From contig CAZJQD010000049.1 of assembly GCA_964548165.1 (NCBI GenBank), positions 1 to 24,350 on the forward strand: a stretch of 24,350 nt of DNA. Reading direction: 5' to 3'. A model generated the notes under the pieces. The model was not told the DNA's origin. It worked only from the letters and a program-made list of their open reading frames with translations, and did no database searches. This DNA is from CAZJQD01 sp964548165 [NCBI: uncultured bacterium] (GTDB taxonomy: Bacteria > UBA8481). This document shows, one piece after another, positions 20,664 to 24,350 of the stretch. How positions within the stretch are numbered: the stretch's first letter is position 1; the number at the start of each line of letters is the position of its first letter. The position numbers were made by a program, and so were the translations under genes.

Positions 20664-22814
20664 TCAGAAGCCCGGGATCGCGAGAGGGGTCTTGCGGCGC
20701 GACTTCCCGCGGAACGTGGTCCACTCGCCCTCCTTCGCGCTGGGTAGCGCAGGACCGTCGCCGGCGTCGCGGAAGACGCGTCCGGTCCAGGATCCCTTGC
20801 GAGGCACCCGCCATTCCAGGTTGCGCCAATAGGCGTCCTTCGGGATCGCGGAGGTCTTCGCCAGCGGCACGGCATGTCCCGCGCGCAGAAAGACCGGGAT
20901 GCGATCCAGGGGCGCGTCGACCGTCACGAACCGACCGCCCGTGTAGGCTCTGCCCGTCCAGAAGCACTCCCAGCCGCCCTTCGGCAGGTAGACGGTCTTC
21001 GCGTTCCATCCGGGGCGGGTGACGGGCGCGACCAGGAGGGCGCTGCCCAGCATGAATTGGTCGTGCACGGAGGCGGCCACGGTGTCGCCGGGGAATTCCC
21101 AGAAGAGCGGGCGCATCAAGGGCGCCGCGGTCTCGACGGCCTCGCGAGCGAGGGTGTAGAGGTAGGGCTGGAGCCGGTAGCGGAATCGGATGGCCTCGGC
21201 GCAGATGGCCTCGACCTTCCTGCCGAAGCACCACGGCTCCTGTCGCGCGCTGTTCTTCGCGGCGTGGTTGCGCATGAAGGGGTTGAAGGCGCCGAGCCAG
21301 ATCCAGCGGGCCAGGAGCTCGCCGTTGGTGTCGTAGGCAAAGCCGCCGAGGTCGGCGCCGCAGAACGGGATGCCGGAGAGGCCCATGTTCACCAGCATCG
21401 GGATCGACATCTCGAGGTGTTCCCACGAGGCCGTGTTGTCACCGGTCCAGATCCAGGCGTGGCGCTGGATGCCCGGGAAGCCGGCGCGCGTCAGGAGGAA
21501 CGGCCGGGCGTCGGGTCGGTGGCGCTTCTGGCCTTCGAACGCGGCCTCGGCCATGCCGGATGCGTAGAGGTTGTGGACGTGCTCGTGGAGGACGGCGCCG
21601 CTTGGTTTTCCGGCCGAGCGCTTCTTCGATCGCCCGCGCGGCAGGTCGCCGTGGAGGCGATCGACCGGCATCGTATGCCCGGGGCTATTGAAGACGGCAG
21701 GCTCGTTCATGTCGTTCCAGATGCCCGCGATGCCGCGGTCGACGTAGAACTTGTGAAGTCCCTTCCACCACTCGCGGACCTCCGCGCGCGTGAAGTCGGG
21801 CCAGGCGGTCTTTCCCGGCCAGACCTCGCCGATGAAGTCGGACCCGTCCGGGTTGCGAACGAAATGCCCCTTGCGCACACCCTCGTCGAAGACGGGATAG
21901 CCCTTCTCGGCCTTCACGCCGGGATCGACGATGACGACGGTGCGCGTTCCTCTGGCCTTCAGGTCGCGCACCAGTCTCTCGGGCTTCGGGAAGCGTTTGC
22001 GAGAGAACGTGAAGACCTTGTAGGCCTCCATGTAGTCGATGTCGAGCCACATGGCGCCGAGCGGCAGGCGGCGCTTGTGGAACCCGTCGGCCACCTCGCG
22101 GATATCGGCCTCCGACTCGTAGCCCCAGCGGCACTGGTGGTATCCCAGCGCCCAGAGCGGCGGCATCGAGGGTTGACCGGTCAGGGCGAGGAAGCGGCGC
22201 ATGACGTCGATGGGGCGCGGACCGGGGATGAGGTAGAGGTCGAGAGATCCGCTGGCCACTTTCAGCGTTGACTTCCCCTCGTCCACCCCGAGCTCGAACT
22301 GCGAGTAGCGGGCGGAGTCGAGGAAGAGGCCGAAGGTGTTCTTGCCGTCCCTGCCGAGGAGAAAGGGCCACGAGACGTAGATGGGATCGAAACGCTCGTG
22401 AAGCGAGTTGGCGGGATCGGTGTTCCAGTTCCGCCAGACGCGGCCCTTGCGATCGAGGTAACCGGTGCGCTCGCCGAGCCCGTGCCAGGCGCGGGAGTCC
22501 GGCTCGGCCAGGGTCAGGCAGGCACCCGGGCGCTTGTTCCCGGAGATCGGAACCGGGAGCTCCAGCTCGGTTGTCGTAATGCCCCGGCAGGTGATCGAGC
22601 CCCAGGAGAAGCCGCCATCGAGCGGCCGGTAGGAGACGGGCAGGGCGCCGGGCGCCGCATGGCGTTCGCCGGCGCGACCGCGCTCGACGCGCGACGCGAT
22701 CGGTTGAAACCCGATCACGGATCGGTGTTCGGACGCGGAGCCGTCGTTCTTCATCGTGTAGCGAAGACGCCAGACGCCATCGGCATTGGCGGTCACGGAG
22801 CAGGAGATGGTCAT
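20664..22814 (-). CDS. Glycoside hydrolase family 31 (alpha-glucosidase-like)
   Basis: A retaining alpha-glycosidase of 716 residues. The N-terminal beta-sandwich (about 1-205) includes FYxxGER-equivalent HGLGERTG (111-118). The catalytic barrel has PPLWALGYHQCRWGY (218-232), MWLDIDYM (255-262), nucleophile D368 in WNDMNEPAVF and acid/base D459 in WTGDNTASWEHL. Substrate-binding GFPGIQRHAWIW and the GIPFCGADLGGF segment (481-492) are also present. A proximal C-terminal beta domain follows (WxxP, VTVDAPLDRIPVF). All catalytic residues are intact. No signal peptide was seen, so a cytoplasmic enzyme acting on imported maltooligosaccharides or other alpha-glucosides is likely; alpha-xylosidase is possible. 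TAAACT ends 6 nt before ATG 22814. It is divergent from the methyltransferase. Confidence 0.94.
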   Translation of the reverse strand: MTISCSVTANADGVWRLRYTMKNDGSASEHRSVIGFQPIASRVERGRAGERHAAPGALPVSYRPLDGGFSWGSITCRGITTTELELPVPISGNKRPGACLTLAEPDSRAWHGLGERTGYLDRKGRVWRNWNTDPANSLHERFDPIYVSWPFLLGRDGKNTFGLFLDSARYSQFELGVDEGKSTLKVASGSLDLYLIPGPRPIDVMRRFLALTGQPSMPPLWALGYHQCRWGYESEADIREVADGFHKRRLPLGAMWLDIDYMEAYKVFTFSRKRFPKPERLVRDLKARGTRTVVIVDPGVKAEKGYPVFDEGVRKGHFVRNPDGSDFIGEVWPGKTAWPDFTRAEVREWWKGLHKFYVDRGIAGIWNDMNEPAVFNSPGHTMPVDRLHGDLPRGRSKKRSAGKPSGAVLHEHVHNLYASGMAEAAFEGQKRHRPDARPFLLTRAGFPGIQRHAWIWTGDNTASWEHLEMSIPMLVNMGLSGIPFCGADLGGFAYDTNGELLARWIWLGAFNPFMRNHAAKNSARQEPWCFGRKVEAICAEAIRFRYRLQPYLYTLAREAVETAAPLMRPLFWEFPGDTVAASVHDQFMLGSALLVAPVTRPGWNAKTVYLPKGGWECFWTGRAYTGGRFVTVDAPLDRIPVFLRAGHAVPLAKTSAIPKDAYWRNLEWRVPRKGSWTGRVFRDAGDGPALPSAKEGEWTTFRGKSRRKTPLAIPGF

Positions 22815-22820
22815 CGGCGG

Positions 22821-22826
22821 AGTTTA
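22821..22826 (-). promoter_or_regulatory. -10-like box of the GH31 gene
   Basis: TAAACT on the minus strand, 6 nt before ATG 22814. The same hexamer at the same distance precedes the gene at 23879. No -35 was seen. Confidence 0.38.
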
Positions 22827-22890
22827 TCCGCGGCGGGGGCCGAAGGCATCATCCACGAAATACACGAACCACTGGATTCGGGGGGTGGGG

Positions 22891-22896
22891 TATCAT
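22891..22896 (+). promoter_or_regulatory. -10-like box of the methyltransferase gene
   Basis: TATCAT, 10 nt before ATG 22907. It overlaps the alternative ATG at 22895, which makes that earlier start unlikely. Confidence 0.38.
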
Positions 22897-22906
22897 GGGG
22901 ACCTCC

Positions 22907-23869
22907 ATGGACCGGATCGAGCAATGCCCGCTGTGCGGGGGAGTCGAGCTGAAGGCGGTCTTCACGCTTCCCGATACCTGGTTTCGCGCGGACTCGCTGT
23001 TGTATTCGATGGTGAACTGCGCGGGCTGCGGACTGCGCTTTCTCTCCCCGCGGCCCTCGGACGCCGAGATCGGCCGATACTACCCCCGGAATTACTACAT
23101 CTCGGACCGCGATCCGATCGAGCAGTGGGAACCCTACCTGTCTCGTAAGGCCGACCTCCTTCCCTCGGCGCCGGGCCGTCTCCTCGACATCGGGGCTCAG
23201 AAGGGGGAATTCCTCGAGGTCTGTCGCCGCAGGGGGTGGGAGATCCAGGGCGTCGAGATTTCCCGGGAGATCCCGAATCCTTATGGCGTCCCGATGGCGT
23301 ATGGCCGTGCCTGGGAGGTGGAGTTTCCGGAGGCGAGTTTCGACGTCATCACGATGTGGCACGTCTTTGAGCACATCGCCAGGCCGAAGGAGCTCCTCGG
23401 CCTCGTCAGCAGGTGGCTCAAGCCCGGGGGAGTGCTCCTCATCGCCGTGCCGAACGCGGCGAGCCTCCAGCACCGCGTGATGCACGTCGAGGACATACCG
23501 CGGCATCTCTTCGCCTATTCCGCGAAGAGCATCGGGAGGATGTTGTCCGAGGCCGGTTTCGGGACGATCTCGTTCGACTACTCGGATGCCGTTCACGAGC
23601 AGAACATGAGCGGGCTCGTGAGCCTCGTTCTTCAGCGAGACCTGCTTGGGCGTCCCGAGATCGAACTCCTCGAGAATTTCTACTCGAACCCCTCGAAGTT
23701 CGAAGGGCTCCTGTGGAAACTGGTGGACCGTCCCGTGACGCGCGCGCTCGGTCTCCTGGCGCCCAGGCTGGGGATCTCCCGCAACTTCCTGGTGCGGGCC
23801 GAGGCCACCGGCGAGCGTGCAAAAACACCCGGAATTCGCGCGCGACAAGGCGCGGGGGACCCTGCATAA
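22907..23869 (+). CDS. Zinc-ribbon class I SAM-dependent methyltransferase (Methyltransf_23 type)
   Basis: 320 residues from ATG 22907. The N-terminal ribbon has CPLCGG (C7, C10) and CAGCGL (C38, C41). A conserved linker follows, ending SPRPSDAEIGRYYPRNYY. The Rossmann domain has motif I LLDIGAQKGEF (92-102), the acidic residue of IQGVEIS and the FDVITMWHVFEHI segment typical of these enzymes. LKPGGVLLIAVPN and DIPRHLFAYS follow. This arrangement is common in methyltransferases of surface-polysaccharide and sugar-tailoring clusters, but the acceptor is not identifiable here. ATG 22895 is a possible earlier start but overlaps the TATCAT box. The tail after about residue 290 is Arg/Ala-rich and probably disordered. 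Nine bases separate its stop from the next start, whose own promoter box lies at its 3' end. Confidence 0.88.
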   Translation: MDRIEQCPLCGGVELKAVFTLPDTWFRADSLLYSMVNCAGCGLRFLSPRPSDAEIGRYYPRNYYISDRDPIEQWEPYLSRKADLLPSAPGRLLDIGAQKGEFLEVCRRRGWEIQGVEISREIPNPYGVPMAYGRAWEVEFPEASFDVITMWHVFEHIARPKELLGLVSRWLKPGGVLLIAVPNAASLQHRVMHVEDIPRHLFAYSAKSIGRMLSEAGFGTISFDYSDAVHEQNMSGLVSLVLQRDLLGRPEIELLENFYSNPSKFEGLLWKLVDRPVTRALGLLAPRLGISRNFLVRAEATGERAKTPGIRARQGAGDPA

Positions 23870-23872
23870 ACT
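23867..23872 (+). promoter_or_regulatory. -10 box of the exported Asp-box protein gene
   Basis: TAAACT ends 6 nt before ATG 23879 and straddles the end of the methyltransferase gene. GGGAG beyond it is too close to the ATG to be a normal ribosome site. Confidence 0.42.
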
Positions 23873-23878
23873 GGGAGC

Positions 23879-24350
23879 ATGACTTGGCGCTCACCCGGCC
23901 CCTGGCCGCTCTCTCTCCTCGTTCTCTGTCTCGTCTCGTCGCTGGCGTCTGCCGCTCCCTGGGACTACTCGCCACGAGGCCCGGGTAGCGGCCCCGGAGG
24001 GCCGCCGCCGCCGGGCGGTCCGAGGCCGAGCGGGCCTCCGCCGGGATCCCACTCAGGGTCCGGTGCCAGTTCGACCGGCCAGCAGCAGGGGCAAGGGGTA
24101 GCGCACGGCGGCGGCGGCAACCAGCTCAGCGCGCACCGCATCTTCACGGCGACGAGCCCGGACGGCCTGCGGTGGACGCTCGATCCCGAGCCCCTTCTCG
24201 AGAAGGCCTCGGTGCCTGCGGCCGTCGCGATGCCCGACGGGCGCGTTCTTCTCTACTTCGTGGATGCGCGTCGACTCCCGTCGTCGGTGAACGTTGCCGA
24301 GTCCCTCGACGGCGGGCGGACGGTTCGCGTGCTCGACGTGACGATCGCGT
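23879..24350 (+). CDS. Exported Asp-box (BNR/sialidase-like) protein, 5' part
   Basis: 157 codons, open at the window end. The start MTWRSPGPWPLSLLVLCLVS is a signal peptide, with cleavage probable after LASA (residues 24-27). Residues of about 28-82 are a Gly/Pro/Ser/Gln-rich low-complexity stretch. A folded domain then begins: IFTATSPDGLRWTLDPEP contains an Asp-box (SPDGLRW), and ASVPAAVAMPDGRVLLYFVD and SLDGGRT look like the next blade. This is the pattern of sialidase/BNR beta-propellers and related exo-glycosidase or lectin domains. The catalytic residues would lie downstream, so enzyme activity cannot be judged. Confidence 0.78.
   Translation, partial: MTWRSPGPWPLSLLVLCLVSSLASAAPWDYSPRGPGSGPGGPPPPGGPRPSGPPPGSHSGSGASSTGQQQGQGVAHGGGGNQLSAHRIFTATSPDGLRWTLDPEPLLEKASVPAAVAMPDGRVLLYFVDARRLPSSVNVAESLDGGRTVRVLDVTIA

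Noticed and set aside
20874-22271. 465-codon plus-strand open frame
   Set aside because: It is opposite the GH31 catalytic domain; the composition is typical of an antisense frame and no motif is present.

Overview
The window is GC-rich, gene-dense chromosomal DNA from a free-living bacterium. No CRISPR array, tRNA, rRNA or phage module was seen. It mixes c-type haem lipoproteins, a CHASE/PAS sensor kinase operon with c-di-GMP output, a PF14376-type haem-binding protein, a zinc-ribbon multi-span membrane protein and a dCMP deaminase. That suggests a Gram-negative environmental lineage such as Planctomycetota, Acidobacteriota or a related candidate phylum. The phylum is inference; nothing here is diagnostic.

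Layout. 1-907 (-): 5' part of a CaiB/BaiF CoA-transferase. 1143-2510 (+): exported protein with nine degenerate helical repeats. 2545-2772 (-): small membrane protein. 2910-3731 (+): EEP-fold phosphohydrolase. 5022-3782 (-): dCMP deaminase/inositol-phosphatase operon. 5167-7566 (+): zinc-ribbon polytopic membrane protein. 7646-7873: MITE-like element. 7939-9324 (+): exported six-blade NHL propeller. 9504-9600 (-): fragment of a second inositol-phosphatase gene. 9658-10212 (+): receiver protein with an in-frame 129-bp insertion. 14834-10235 (-): operon of CHASE-PAS-PAS histidine kinase, CheY-like receiver and HPt-REC-GGDEF-REC diguanylate cyclase, joined by ATGA and GTGA overlaps. 16698-14963 (-): MsrB and a class I/II aminotransferase joined by TTGA, the latter carrying a 21-bp tandem array. 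16944-18191 (+): second nine-repeat exported protein. 18288-19361 (+): RlmN/Cfr-type radical SAM protein. 19881-19375 (-) and 19977-20444 (+): divergent haem proteins. 20441-20659: second MITE-like copy. 22814-20664 (-): GH31 glycosidase. 22907-23869 (+): zinc-ribbon methyltransferase. 23879-end (+): 5' part of an exported Asp-box protein.

Most notable are four things. (1) A secreted repeat family I do not recognise has two paralogues here. Each has nine ~40-residue units arranged as three triplets separated by Ser/Thr/Pro-rich linkers. (2) A -10-like hexamer lies 6-7 nt before the start codon of many first-in-unit genes, suggesting extensive leaderless transcription. (3) Two genes appear to have been expanded in frame by repetitive DNA. 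(4) Two copies of a palindromic interspersed element lie just downstream of strong hairpins.

The genes are mostly short independent units. Clear functional linkage is limited to the signalling operon, the deaminase/phosphatase pair, the MsrB/aminotransferase pair and the divergent haem pair.
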